From: Alphaproteobacteria bacterium
GTDB taxonomy: Bacteria > Pseudomonadota > Alphaproteobacteria > Rhodospirillales > Rhodospirillaceae
NCBI GenBank assembly: GCA_003246625.1
Contig: QJZR01000010.1
Coordinates: forward strand, 1-64,000
DNA length: 64,000 nt
Reading direction: 5' to 3'
The notes under the pieces were generated by a model, which was not told the origin of the DNA, made no database searches, and saw only the letters and a list, made by a program, of their open reading frames with translations. The position numbers and the translations under genes are program-made. Shown here one piece after another: positions 1 through 12,455 of this stretch. Numbering within the stretch: the stretch's first letter is position 1; each line of letters starts with the position of its first letter.

Positions 1-210
1 TCGCAGACGGCGATCACCACCAGCGGCTCGATCGACGGCGCCGCCTTCACCACCACGACGCCCCGCCTCGAATCCGACGGCGCGCAGATCGGTCTCGCCT
101 TCACCCTCGACACCTCCGACGCACTCTCCATCCGCGCCGAATATACCGGCGAACTCCGCGAGAACTACCAAAGCCACGTCGGCCAGGTCAAACTGACGTG
201 GGGATTCTAG
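1..210 (+). CDS. Autotransporter beta-barrel, C-terminal end (partial)
   Basis: The reading frame is open from the first base and stops at 208-210. The 69 visible residues alternate polar and hydrophobic positions and finish with a strand ending in Trp-Gly-Phe. A terminal aromatic residue is the usual C-terminal signature of outer-membrane beta-barrels recognised by the BAM complex. The piece (…LSIRAEYTGELRENYQSH…) fits the last strands of an autotransporter (type V secretion) beta-domain. The passenger domain lies outside the window, so its function is unknown. The next gene starts within 25 bases, so the two may be co-transcribed. Confidence 0.7.
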   Translation, partial: SQTAITTSGSIDGAAFTTTTPRLESDGAQIGLAFTLDTSDALSIRAEYTGELRENYQSHVGQVKLTWGF

Positions 211-231
211 GTGAGGAAGGGAGCCGATACC

Positions 232-738
232 GTGGAAGCCCGCTTGTCATCGAGAACGCTGTTGGTGGGGGCGCTCTTCTGCGCCCTGGCGGTTCTCTCC
301 CCGGGCTCGCCGTCTGCGGCAGCGGCCGAAAACCCGCTCTGGGGCAGGCAGTGCGCCAAGAACGGCAAGAAAGACGTCTGCGCGGTGCAGCAGTTCGTCA
401 CCGCCCAGCCCGGCGACCGGCAACTGCTGTTGGCGCAACTCGGCTATCACGGCCCGAACGGCAGCCCCAGGCTGATTCTGGCGGCGCCGCTGGGCGTTCT
501 TCTGACGAAGGGGGTTTCCTTCGGCATCGACGGGAAAAAGCCCCTGACCGTTCCCTTCGAGACCTGCAATTCCGGCGGCTGCCTGTCGATCATCGACATG
601 GACAAGGCCGCGCTCGACCGGTTCCGCAAAGGCAATGTGCTGACGGTGCGGTATTATCTTGCCGGGGAAGAAAAACCGCTGGATCTTCCGGTTAAGCTGG
701 AAGGACTGAACGCAGCCCTGAAGTCGATCGCGCCCTAG
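232..738 (+). CDS. IalB-family (invasion-associated locus B) periplasmic protein
   Basis: About 168 residues with an N-terminal signal peptide (LLVGALFCALAVLSPGSPSA) followed by an IalB-like domain. Features of the family seen here are a pair of Cys early in the domain (QCAK…DVCAV), the later ETCNSGGC pair, and the closing sequence with KLEGL and a Leu-rich end. I chose the GTG at 232 because GGAAGGGA sits 9 bases upstream. An in-frame GTG at 211 directly abuts the previous stop codon and has no ribosome site. IalB proteins are exported and were first linked to erythrocyte invasion in Bartonella; in free-living alphaproteobacteria their job is unknown. A second family member lies at 27099-27617. 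Confidence 0.8.
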   Translation: MEARLSSRTLLVGALFCALAVLSPGSPSAAAAENPLWGRQCAKNGKKDVCAVQQFVTAQPGDRQLLLAQLGYHGPNGSPRLILAAPLGVLLTKGVSFGIDGKKPLTVPFETCNSGGCLSIIDMDKAALDRFRKGNVLTVRYYLAGEEKPLDLPVKLEGLNAALKSIAP

Positions 739-757
739 ATCAAGGGGAACCTTCGTC

Positions 758-2857
758 ATGAAGTTCCGCAAGGAAAAGGCCAAGCAGCCTGCTTCCCAGC
801 CGCAGGGCATGACGATCGAACAGGCGATCGGCACCGCCTATGCCCATTGGAGCGCGGGTCAGGCGCCGCAGGCCGAACATCTCTGCCGCCAGGTGCTGGC
901 CCTCTGGCCGGAGCATCCCGACGCCCTGCACATTCTGGGGCTTCTGGCCCACGGTTTCGGCAACCTCGACAACGCGTTCGGCTATATGCGCCGGGCCTGC
1001 GCGGCGCCCCGCGCGCCCGCCCTGTTTCACAGCAACTTCGCGGAGATGCTGCGGCAAGGCGGCCAACTGACCGAAGCGGAAACGGAAGCCCGCCGGGCCG
1101 TGGCCCTGGACGGCAACGCCGCGTCGGCATGGGGGAACCTGGGCATCATCCTGCAGGAAGCCGACAAGCTCGCGGACAGCCTGCAATGCCTGATCCGGGT
1201 CTGCGAGATGACCCCCGCCAGCCCCGAGGCCCACAACAACCTGGGCAACACCTACAAGCGCCTGGGCCGGTTGGACGAGGCACGGAAGGAGTACGCGGAG
1301 GCCATCCGCCTCAACCCGTCCTACCCCGAGGCCCACAGCAATCTGGCCAACCTGTTGCACGATCTCGGGGCCCTCGACGAGGCGATGGCGATGGCGCGGC
1401 GCGCCATCGAACTCGCCCCCCGCAACGCCGACGCCTATCTCAACGCCGCCGCCGTGGCCCTGGCCGGAAATCAGCCGGGCGAGGCGGTGCGCTGGATCGA
1501 CAACATCCTGTCCTTCGCCCCCGGGCATCCCGGCGCCCTGCGGGCCAAGGCCGAAATCCAGCGGCACGCCGTGGCCGTGACGCCGCAAAGCGGCGCGGCG
1601 CAGGCGGAAAACCACCGGCAAAAGCCGCCTCGGGCGCCGGAAGAAATATGCCCGGCATCCGCCCCCGGGGAGCGGCGCGACGGCATGAACACGGTCCTGA
1701 CCCAGCAGGAAGCCGAACTCCAGGCCCGTCAGGCGCTGGATGCCGACGACCCGGAAAAGGCGGAGGCCCTGGCCCGCGCCTTGGCGGCGGGCGGCATGGG
1801 GACGTTGCAGACATGGTCGGTTCTTGCCAAGGCGTTGGGCCGCCAGGGGCGGTTGGCGGAGGCGAAACCGATCCAGGAAATGCTGGTCGACCAGCTGCCG
1901 GGCAACATGGAACTGCGCTTCGACCTGGCCGTGACGCTGTTGCAGTTGGGCGACTTCGACAGGGGCTGGCGGGAGTACCGCCATCGCTACAACATGGTTC
2001 ATACCGCGGCCTTGGAGCGCAAGGTGCGAAAGCCGCGCTGGGATGGCGGACCTCTCGCCGGAAAGACCCTGCTGATCCATGACGAACAGGGGTACGGAGA
2101 CACCTTCCAGTTCATCCGCCTGCTCCCCTGGGCCAAAAAGAAAAGCGGCGCCCGCCTGGTGTTGCAGATCGTGCCGGAGCAGGAAAGTTTCGCCCGCCGC
2201 ATGGACGGCATCGACGAGATCGTGCTGCGCGGCCAGGTGCCGCCGCCCTTCGACATGTATTGCGAGATGATGAGCCTGCCCATGGCGATGGGATTGACGC
2301 TTTCCGACCTGCCCGGAACCGTCCCCTACCTGACGGCGCACAAGGGACGCCTGCAAAAGTGGCGCCGCAGATTGAAGAACCTGCCGCGGCCGATCGTCGC
2401 CCTGGTCTGGGGCGGACGTCCCGAGCATGTCGACGATGCCAAGCGTTCGATTCCCCTGGCGACCCTGGCGCCCCTGGGCGGGGTGGAAGGCTGTTCCTTC
2501 ATCTCGGTCCAGAAGGGGCCCAAGGCCGCCGAGGCCAAGACGCCGCCCGCCGGACTCGCGTTGACCGATCTGGACGAAGAAATCGCCGATTTCGACGATA
2601 CCGCCGCCATTCTCTCCGTCGCCGACCTTTTGATCTCGGTGGACAGCGCGCCGGTGCATCTGGCCGGGGGGCTGAACCGTCCGGCCTGGGTGATGTTGCC
2701 CTTTTCCAGCGAATGGCGCTGGCTGACCGAACGGGAAGACAGCCCCTGGTATCCCTCCCTGCGGCTGTTCCGCCAGGACAAGGCGGGCGACTGGGACGGC
2801 GTGGTGCGGCGGATGGCCGACGCCTTGCGCGAATTCCGCGATCGCGGCAGGGCCTGA
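758..2857 (+). CDS. TPR-repeat protein with glycosyltransferase-like C-terminal domain
   Basis: 699 residues in two halves. Residues ~15-270 are tetratricopeptide repeats, for example AHNNLGNTYKRLGRLDEA and AHSNLANLLHDLGALDEA. Residues ~310-420 add further helical repeats. From ~430 to the end the protein matches the GT-B-like domain found behind TPRs in many alphaproteobacterial proteins: KTLLIHDEQGYGDTFQFIRLLP near 440-460 and the sugar-nucleotide-site-like LISVDSAPVHLAGGL near 625-640. AAGGGGA precedes the ATG. It lies 19 bases after the IalB gene and just ahead of the lipase-like gene, so it is probably part of one operon downstream of an autotransporter. A role in glycosylating a surface protein or glycan is inference; no acceptor can be read from the sequence. 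Confidence 0.75.
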   Translation: MKFRKEKAKQPASQPQGMTIEQAIGTAYAHWSAGQAPQAEHLCRQVLALWPEHPDALHILGLLAHGFGNLDNAFGYMRRACAAPRAPALFHSNFAEMLRQGGQLTEAETEARRAVALDGNAASAWGNLGIILQEADKLADSLQCLIRVCEMTPASPEAHNNLGNTYKRLGRLDEARKEYAEAIRLNPSYPEAHSNLANLLHDLGALDEAMAMARRAIELAPRNADAYLNAAAVALAGNQPGEAVRWIDNILSFAPGHPGALRAKAEIQRHAVAVTPQSGAAQAENHRQKPPRAPEEICPASAPGERRDGMNTVLTQQEAELQARQALDADDPEKAEALARALAAGGMGTLQTWSVLAKALGRQGRLAEAKPIQEMLVDQLPGNMELRFDLAVTLLQLGDFDRGWREYRHRYNMVHTAALERKVRKPRWDGGPLAGKTLLIHDEQGYGDTFQFIRLLPWAKKKSGARLVLQIVPEQESFARRMDGIDEIVLRGQVPPPFDMYCEMMSLPMAMGLTLSDLPGTVPYLTAHKGRLQKWRRRLKNLPRPIVALVWGGRPEHVDDAKRSIPLATLAPLGGVEGCSFISVQKGPKAAEAKTPPAGLALTDLDEEIADFDDTAAILSVADLLISVDSAPVHLAGGLNRPAWVMLPFSSEWRWLTEREDSPWYPSLRLFRQDKAGDWDGVVRRMADALREFRDRGRA

Positions 2858-2859
2858 AC

Positions 2860-3702
2860 ATGATCTCCTGGAGGAAATACGCCGCGCTTCTGCTGTGCCT
2901 GGCCTGTGCCGCGTGTTCCGGCGTCGGCGAACGCCGCGCGGTTGCCCCCCGCCTGTCCGAGGGCGCGGGCTGGACCTGGGAGATACTGAGCGGCGGCCAA
3001 TTCCAACTCGCCGCCGCCGTCGCCCCGGCGCAGGCCTCGCCCCGGCTGGCGGTCTACCTCGAAGGCGACGGCCTCGCCTACGTCCGCGCCTCCCGGCCTT
3101 CGCAGGACCCCACGCCCAGCGATCCGGTCGCCCTGCGCCTTGCCTTGGCCCACCCCCGAACCGCTGCCCCCGTCAACGTGGCCTGGCTGGGTCGGCCCTG
3201 CCAGTACGTCGCGTCGCCGCGCTGCACCAGCGCCTATTGGACCGGCCGTCGCTATTCGCCGGAAATTCTCGATGCCGTCGATGCGGCCGTCGACCGGCTC
3301 AAAAACCGCGCCCATGCCCGCGAGCTGGTTCTGGTCGGCTATTCCGGCGGCGGCGCCATCGCCGCGCTGCTGGCGGCCCGGCGCAACGACGTGAAGGGCA
3401 TCGTCACCGTGGTAGCCGACCTCGACCTGACATACTGGACGAAACGCGACGGCCTTTCGCCTTTGCCCGGCTCCCTCGACCCTGCCGCCGCCGCCGCCGC
3501 GTTGGGGTCGATGCCGCAGGTACATTTCACCGGCGGACGGGACGATGTGGTCGGCACCGATGTCGTCCGTTCCTACCTGCGGCGTCTGCCGCCCGGCGCC
3601 CCGGCGCAGGTGATCGAAATCCCCGGATTCACCCATTCCTGCTGCTGGGCCCGCGACTGGCCCGAACTGGCGAAGGCCGTGGCCTGGATGCCTGGAAACT
3701 GA
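2860..3702 (+). CDS. Secreted alpha/beta hydrolase
   Basis: 280 residues. The start ATG is 2 bases after the TPR gene's stop, so the two are probably translationally coupled. The N-terminus is a short signal sequence rich in Leu and Cys (LLLCLACAACSG); lipid attachment is possible, but the residues before each Cys do not make a good lipobox. The catalytic set of an alpha/beta hydrolase is visible: nucleophile elbow GYSGGG (Ser at about residue 167), an acidic residue in GGRDDVVG (~227) and His in GFTHSCCW (~260). Substrate unknown; carboxylesterase or lipase activity is likely. A hairpin terminator follows directly. Confidence 0.75.
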   Translation: MISWRKYAALLLCLACAACSGVGERRAVAPRLSEGAGWTWEILSGGQFQLAAAVAPAQASPRLAVYLEGDGLAYVRASRPSQDPTPSDPVALRLALAHPRTAAPVNVAWLGRPCQYVASPRCTSAYWTGRRYSPEILDAVDAAVDRLKNRAHARELVLVGYSGGGAIAALLAARRNDVKGIVTVVADLDLTYWTKRDGLSPLPGSLDPAAAAAALGSMPQVHFTGGRDDVVGTDVVRSYLRRLPPGAPAQVIEIPGFTHSCCWARDWPELAKAVAWMPGN

Positions 3703-3704
3703 GC

Positions 3705-3730
3705 GCCCGCCCGCTTCTTGGCGGGCTTTT
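3705..3730 (+). terminator. Rho-independent terminator after the hydrolase gene
   Basis: A 7-bp G+C stem (GCCCGCC / GGCGGGC) with an 8-base loop and a TTTT tract begins two bases after the stop codon. It closes the upstream operon and separates it from the NRPS/PKS locus. Confidence 0.75.
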
Positions 3731-3853
3731 CGTTGGCCGAACACACGGCGCAAAACGAGGGCGCGCCGAACGGCGGAGGAGGTGTTCCCTTCTGCGCTTG
3801 CCCGGCGTTCTTTCTGTCTCCATGATGGTTCCTTCAGATCGGAGGGCTGTTTT

Positions 3854-3881
3854 TTGTCCCTCTCCCTTCCCCCCCTAAAAG
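3854..3881 (+). promoter_or_regulatory. Possible promoter of the first NRPS gene
   Basis: TTGTCC, a 16-base pyrimidine-rich spacer and TAAAAG lie about 55 bases upstream of the NRPS start codon in the 234-base gap after the terminator. The match to sigma-70 elements is partial. No clear repressor palindrome was seen. Confidence 0.3.
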
Positions 3882-3936
3882 CAAGATCGCATAGGTCGGG
3901 GTTTCGATCCGTCGGCACGTCAGTGGAAAAAAGTTC

Positions 3937-7953
<4,017 letters not shown>

Positions 7954-8081
7954 AGTGCTTTCCGGTTGGCGGAGGACGGGGTATCCCCCCAAATCTGGTA
8001 TGCGGCTCTTCCCGATCGCATGAAATCTGGATTCCGGTGGCGTCCCGTGCGATAAAAATACCGAATGATGGGGGCGGTCCG

Positions 8082-8738
8082 ATGACGCCGGGAAACATTC
8101 TCGCGGTGGCGACGTTGAAGGGGGGCAGCGGCAAAAGCACGCTGGCCAGTTGCCTTGCCGTCCATTGGCGGCAAACCGGGCGCGACCCGGCCCTGATCGA
8201 CGCCGATCCGCAACGTTCGCTGTTGCGTCTGGCGGCGCGGCAGGGGGCCTTGGGCGGCGTTCCGGTGATCGAGGACAGCGGTGACACGGTGATCGCCACC
8301 GCGCGGGCTCAATCCCAGGCCCATGCGCCGGTGATCGTCGACACGGCGGGGTTCCGTGCGCCGTCCACCCTGGCGGCCTTGGCGGCCGCCGATCTTGTGG
8401 TGGTGCCGGTGAAGGCGTCGCCCCTTGACGTCGATGTGATGGTGGACACCGCCCGTACCCTGTTCGCCGCGCGCGATGGGCGGCGGCCGCGTTTCCGCTG
8501 CGTTCTGACCCAGACGACGCGCGACAGCGTCATCGCGCGGCACATCCGCTCGGAACTCATGGCCGCGGGTTTTCCCTTGTTCGAATGCGAGATAGTCAAC
8601 CGCATCGCCTATGGCGAGGCGGCGCTTTACGGCACCACGCCGACGATTGCCGAACCGCGGGGCGCGGCCGCACGTGAGATCGCCGCCCTGGCGGAGGAGA
8701 TCGAGAGCGTGTTGGCGCGAAAGGGAGACCCGGAATGA
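8082..8738 (+). CDS. ParA/MinD-family ATPase
   Basis: 218 residues of the deviant-Walker P-loop family. KGGSGKS is at 13-19, with the signature Lys at position 13; Walker A' is DADPQ at 40-44 and DTAG lies near 87-90. It lacks an N-terminal DNA-binding extension, as in the short ParA-like positioning ATPases (McdA/ParC/MipZ-like) rather than plasmid ParA. No parB is adjacent. The stop overlaps the next start by 4 bases (8735-8738), so its closest partner is the DUF697 membrane protein. ParA-like ATPases use the nucleoid or a surface to place cargo; that this one positions something made by or linked to the NRPS/PKS locus is inference. Confidence 0.85.
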   Translation: MTPGNILAVATLKGGSGKSTLASCLAVHWRQTGRDPALIDADPQRSLLRLAARQGALGGVPVIEDSGDTVIATARAQSQAHAPVIVDTAGFRAPSTLAALAAADLVVVPVKASPLDVDVMVDTARTLFAARDGRRPRFRCVLTQTTRDSVIARHIRSELMAAGFPLFECEIVNRIAYGEAALYGTTPTIAEPRGAAAREIAALAEEIESVLARKGDPE

Positions 8739-9364
8739 GCAAGAAACTGCCTCGGGCGACGTCCGCCACTCTCGACGGCATCCGGGAGGAGGCCGCGCCC
8801 GCCGCGGCGAAAGCATCCCGCCCCGCCGCCGCCCGGAAAGCGCCTCGGCCCGCCGCCGCCCGGAAGACGTCCGCCGCCAAGGCGCCCCCCTCGCCGGAGC
8901 CGGAGGCCCCGCCTTCCGCCGCCGCTTCGCCGACGGAGAACGAACTGGCCCTGCGCCGTGCTCATGCGCGCGAGACGGTGGAACGCTATACCGCCTATGC
9001 CGCGGTCGGCGGCCTGATTCCCTTGCCGTTTCTCGATACCTTGGGGGTGATGGCGACGATCGGCCTGATGATCCAGGCGGTGGCGGAAATCTACGGTCAG
9101 CCGTTGCGCCGGGAAACGGCGCGGACCCTGGCGGCCAGCGTCGCGGGCGGCCTGGGACAGGCCGGGGCGGGTGCGGCGACGGCCTCGGTTCTGGCCAAGC
9201 TGACCCCCGGGGCGAACGTCGCCGGAATCATGGTGTCCTCGGCGGCGGCGGCGGCCATGGCCCACACCATCGGACGCGCCTTTATCCTGCATTTCGAAAC
9301 CGGGGGGACCGCCCTGCGTTTCGACGCCGCGGCGATTGCCGCCTATTTCGCGGCGAACCATTGA
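8735..9364 (+). CDS. DUF697 (YcjF-like) membrane protein with Ala/Lys/Pro-rich N-terminus
   Basis: 209 residues. Residues 1-~68 are low-complexity and basic, with a duplicated RPAAARK segment (residues ~29-44), and could bind acidic surfaces or the neighbouring ATPase. Residues ~75-209 form a DUF697-like domain: GGLIPLPFLDTLGVMATIGL, a Gly/Ala-rich hydrophobic stretch and the typical end HFETGGTALRFD. DUF697 proteins are membrane-associated and have no assigned chemistry. Start overlaps the ParA stop by 4 bases. A paralogue on the opposite strand (9423-9920) ends 58 bases away. Confidence 0.75.
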   Translation: MSKKLPRATSATLDGIREEAAPAAAKASRPAAARKAPRPAAARKTSAAKAPPSPEPEAPPSAAASPTENELALRRAHARETVERYTAYAAVGGLIPLPFLDTLGVMATIGLMIQAVAEIYGQPLRRETARTLAASVAGGLGQAGAGAATASVLAKLTPGANVAGIMVSSAAAAAMAHTIGRAFILHFETGGTALRFDAAAIAAYFAANH

Positions 9365-9422
9365 CCCGGTCCGAGGCCGGGGCCGCGCCGTGGATCGCCG
9401 CGTCGGCAGGACGGCAAAAGGA

Positions 9423-9920
9423 TCAGGCGGCGGAAGCGGCTTCGTCCTTCTTGGTTTCCGTCTTCGCCTTCGCCAGTTCCGCTTCGTAGAAGGCGCGCAT
9501 CTTGTCCGGGTCGAAGTCGAGCAAGGTGCCGCCGGTCTTGAAGTGGGTGTTGAAGACGCGCCCCAGCGCCAGGGTCGAGGCGGCGGAGAGGCCGGGCATC
9601 GCCGCAAGGCCGAGGATGGGGCCGACGAACGGCACCAGCTTCATTGCCGAGGAGAGGCCGCCCGCCAGAATGGTCGGCGCACCGCCGCCGATCAGGGCGG
9701 AAACCACGGCCTTGGCCCGGTTGCCGGAGAAAGGCACGTTGTGCAGCTTCGCCAGTTCGCGCACCAGCCAGATCTGAAGCCCGCCGATCGCCACCAGGTC
9801 GACCAGAGGAATCGGCACGAGGCCGAGCCCCGCAGATCCCCACGCGCAATTCGTGATCAAGCGTCGCGCCGCCTTGTCGGCATCCTCGGGGGCGGCGGCC
9901 TCCGTCTGGGGTTCCGTCAT
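9423..9920 (-). CDS. DUF697 membrane protein, paralogue
   Basis: 165 residues from the ATG at 9920, chosen because AAAGGAG sits 7 bases upstream; the frame extends further upstream to 9998 but without a ribosome site. The domain runs from ~18 to ~150: VPIPLVDLVAIGGLQIWL, ILAGGLSSAMKLVPFVGP, and the family-typical end HFKTGGTLLDFDPDKM. A short charged Lys/Glu/Ala tail follows. The end HF-x-TGGT-x2-FD is shared with the protein at 8735-9364, so the two are paralogues facing each other 3'-to-3'. Whether they form a hetero-oligomer is not visible in the sequence. Confidence 0.78.
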   Translation of the reverse strand: MTEPQTEAAAPEDADKAARRLITNCAWGSAGLGLVPIPLVDLVAIGGLQIWLVRELAKLHNVPFSGNRAKAVVSALIGGGAPTILAGGLSSAMKLVPFVGPILGLAAMPGLSAASTLALGRVFNTHFKTGGTLLDFDPDKMRAFYEAELAKAKTETKKDEAASAA

Positions 9921-10355
9921 CGCGATCTCCTTTGCACGCGCCATCGGCCATCCCGTCTCGAACGGATGGACTTCATGGGAAGCATTCAGCCGGGCCAACT
10001 ATCACGCACGGAATATCTTCCGTCAACGTCCCGAAGTCGATCCGTCTTCGTCCCGGAGAAGGAACGGACGCGCGGCAAGCATCGCGGGGAGGGCATTCTT
10101 TTCGAGGTGCCGAGCGGTCTTGATTCTTGGCCCGCCGCATTGCGGGATGACATGCGGGAGGGTGCATGTTACCGTTTATAAGGAAGGTGTAAGTCGATGG
10201 TGGTAAGGGGATTTCCTCGATCTCAAGAATGCGCCGCGCGGCCTAAGACGTATGGAATGTATCGGGCCTTTCCATAATTCCGCTGATGCATCCAATGGTT
10301 TTTATCTGTGGCCGAGTGGGTCAGCCTTGGCGGTCACTGTAGCGGTGTTTCGGCG
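9921..10355. other. 435-base intergenic region between DUF697 gene and P-type ATPase gene
   Basis: The DUF697 gene (minus) and the P-type ATPase gene (plus) diverge from here, so both promoters should lie within. I see no open frame with plausible codon use and no convincing -35/-10 pair. The stretch near 10170-10290 (GTTTATAAGG and nearby) is clearly A/T-richer than the surroundings and is the most likely regulatory part. Confidence 0.4.
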
Positions 10356-12455
10356 ATGATTCTTGAACTCGCCCTCCTCGGCGCGACTTATCTCGGGGCG
10401 AAGAGGCTCAAGGAGGACGGCCCGCTTGCCTCCAAGGTGCGGGAGTTCACCGGCAGAGTCATCGACAGCATCCTTCCTCCCCCCAGCCCGGCCGCCGCGC
10501 CGTCTCGGGAAGACGCCGCCGCGCCGACCCTGCCGCCGGAGCCGGAGCCGGACCTCGAAGCCGCCGACGCCGAACCGGAGGGGAAAGAGCCGGTTATCGC
10601 GATTCGCAAGCATTACCGCGACGTCAGCCTGTTCTCGGTCGGCGCCCTTGCGGTTCGCGGTTTCGTGCCGTTCGCCGGGGTGGCGGGGGTCGCCGCCTAT
10701 GTCTATGGCCTCGCGCCGCATCTTCTGTCCGTCGAGGACCACCTGAAGAAGAAGCGCACGGTCAATGTCGATTGCCTGTTCCTGTTGGCCGATGTGTTGG
10801 CGCTGTTGTCGGGAAGCTATGTCGCGGCCGCGTTCAGCCTTTACCTGATTCAGTCCGGCCGGTTGGGCGTGGTCCTGGCCAAGGACAGCGGGCGGCGGCA
10901 CATTCAGCACCTCTTCCGCGACCTGCCGGGGCGGGTCTGGGTGGTTCGGGACGGCGTCGAGGTGGAAGTCCCCCTGTCGTCGGTGGACAAGGGGGACGTG
11001 CTGGCGCTGCACGCCGGGGCGGTGATTCCGGTCGACGGGATCGTCGTCGAGGGCGCCGCCGCCGTCGATCAGCGCATGCTGAGCGGGGAATCGGCGCCGG
11101 TCGAGAAGGGGCCGGACGACGTGGTTCTGGCCAATACGGTGCTGATCAGCGGGCGGCTTCGGGTGCGTGTCGAGCGTTCCGGCGCGGAAACCACCGCCGG
11201 ACGGATTGCCGACGTCATTCTCCATTCGGTGGACCACAAGTCGGATGTCCAGCTTCGTGGGGAGGAATGGGCCGACAGCCTGACCAACCCGATGTTTTTT
11301 ACCTCCCTGGCGCTGTTGCCCTTCCTGGGGCCGGTTTCGACCTCGGTGTTCATCAACTCGCACATCGGCGTGCGAATCCGCATCCTGGCGCCGATGAACA
11401 CGCTCAAGCACATCAGCCGTGCCTCCAGGCAGGGGCTGCTGATCAAGGACGGGCGAGCGCTGGAGAAGTATCTCGGCATCGATGCGATCCTGTTCGACAA
11501 GACCGGAACCCTGACCGACGACGCGCCCGAGGTTTCCCACATCTTCGCCGCCGACGGCCGATCCGCCGACGAGGTCTTGCGGTACGCCGCCATCGCCGAG
11601 CAGAAACTGGCCCATCCGATCGCCAAGGCGGTGTTGGCCAAGGCGCGCGCGGCGCGGGTCGCGTATCCCGATATCGACGATTCCCAGTATGCGATTGGCT
11701 ATGGCATCCGCGTCGCCTGCGACGGAGAGGTGATCCGGGTGGGGAGCCTCCGCTACCTGTCGGGCGAGGGGATTCCGGTTGCCGAGGAATGGACCGGCCT
11801 GCAACGGGCGGAGGAGAACGCGGGGCGAAGCCTGGTGTTCGTCGCCGTCGATGGCGGGCTGGCCGGCGCCTTGCGTCTGGAGCCGCGCGTCCGGCGGGAA
11901 ATGCACGCGGTGATCGCCGATCTGCGTCAACGCGGGGTGAAATACATGGCCATCGTTTCCGGCGACGCGGATGCCCCGACCCGGCGGCTGGCGGCGGACC
12001 TGGGCATGGACGACTACCATGCCGAGGTTCTGCCCCAGGCCAAGGCCGACATCGTCGCGAAGCTTCAGGCCGAGGGATACCGGGTCTGTTTCGTCGGCGA
12101 CGGCATCAACGACGCGGTGGCGCTGAAACAGGCGGACGTTTCGGTGTCCTTGGCGGGGGCCAGCACGGCGGCGCGGGACATGGCGGAAATCGTGCTGATG
12201 AACGGCCACGTCCGGTCGCTCGCCGACCTGCACGAGATTTCCGCCAATCTGGAAGACGATCTTCGGAAGTGCCTGACTCTCAGCGTCGTGCCGGGGGTAA
12301 TCAATCTGTTCGGGGCTTTCGTTTTTGATTTCAATACGTTGGCGTCGTTGCTGGTGAACAGCGGCTTCGGCTTCTGGGGCGGGCTGCAAGCCATGCCACG
12401 GGACGACGACGAAACAACCGGGGAGAAGGACGAGGATGGCGTACGGGGCGAGTGA
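10356..12455 (+). CDS. P1B-like P-type ATPase with atypical transmembrane motif
   Basis: 699 residues from the ATG at 10356; an in-frame GTG at 10308 would add 16, and neither start has a good ribosome site. Seen: phosphorylation motif DKTGTLTD (D381), actuator LSGES, the His-Pro pair typical of P1B pumps (KLAHPIAKAV), and hinge VGDGINDAVALKQADV. There is no N-terminal metal-binding CxxC; instead residues ~40-85 are Pro/Glu-rich and acidic. Where P1B pumps carry CPC, SPC or TPC in the ion-binding helix, this protein has no Cys (IGVRIRILAPM, about residues 336-346). So it has a P1B-type core but an unassigned, possibly non-metal, substrate. The end overlaps the PKS start by 20 bases, so the two are coupled in expression. 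Confidence 0.85.
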   Translation: MILELALLGATYLGAKRLKEDGPLASKVREFTGRVIDSILPPPSPAAAPSREDAAAPTLPPEPEPDLEAADAEPEGKEPVIAIRKHYRDVSLFSVGALAVRGFVPFAGVAGVAAYVYGLAPHLLSVEDHLKKKRTVNVDCLFLLADVLALLSGSYVAAAFSLYLIQSGRLGVVLAKDSGRRHIQHLFRDLPGRVWVVRDGVEVEVPLSSVDKGDVLALHAGAVIPVDGIVVEGAAAVDQRMLSGESAPVEKGPDDVVLANTVLISGRLRVRVERSGAETTAGRIADVILHSVDHKSDVQLRGEEWADSLTNPMFFTSLALLPFLGPVSTSVFINSHIGVRIRILAPMNTLKHISRASRQGLLIKDGRALEKYLGIDAILFDKTGTLTDDAPEVSHIFAADGRSADEVLRYAAIAEQKLAHPIAKAVLAKARAARVAYPDIDDSQYAIGYGIRVACDGEVIRVGSLRYLSGEGIPVAEEWTGLQRAEENAGRSLVFVAVDGGLAGALRLEPRVRREMHAVIADLRQRGVKYMAIVSGDADAPTRRLAADLGMDDYHAEVLPQAKADIVAKLQAEGYRVCFVGDGINDAVALKQADVSVSLAGASTAARDMAEIVLMNGHVRSLADLHEISANLEDDLRKCLTLSVVPGVINLFGAFVFDFNTLASLLVNSGFGFWGGLQAMPRDDDETTGEKDEDGVRGE

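Noticed and set aside
8780-8890. Repeated GCCGCCGCCCGGAA-like units
   Set aside because: Coding repeat in the Ala/Lys/Pro-rich N-terminus of the DUF697 protein, not a separate element.
10308-10355. GTG start adding 16 residues to the P-type ATPase
   Set aside because: No ribosome site and no plausible extra sequence; the ATG at 10356 begins directly with a hydrophobic helix. It is still possible.
10356-12455. Identification of the P-type ATPase as a ferrosome (FezB) pump
   Set aside because: The class-defining Cys-containing motif is absent and no other fez-like gene could be recognised; kept only as a comparison to run.
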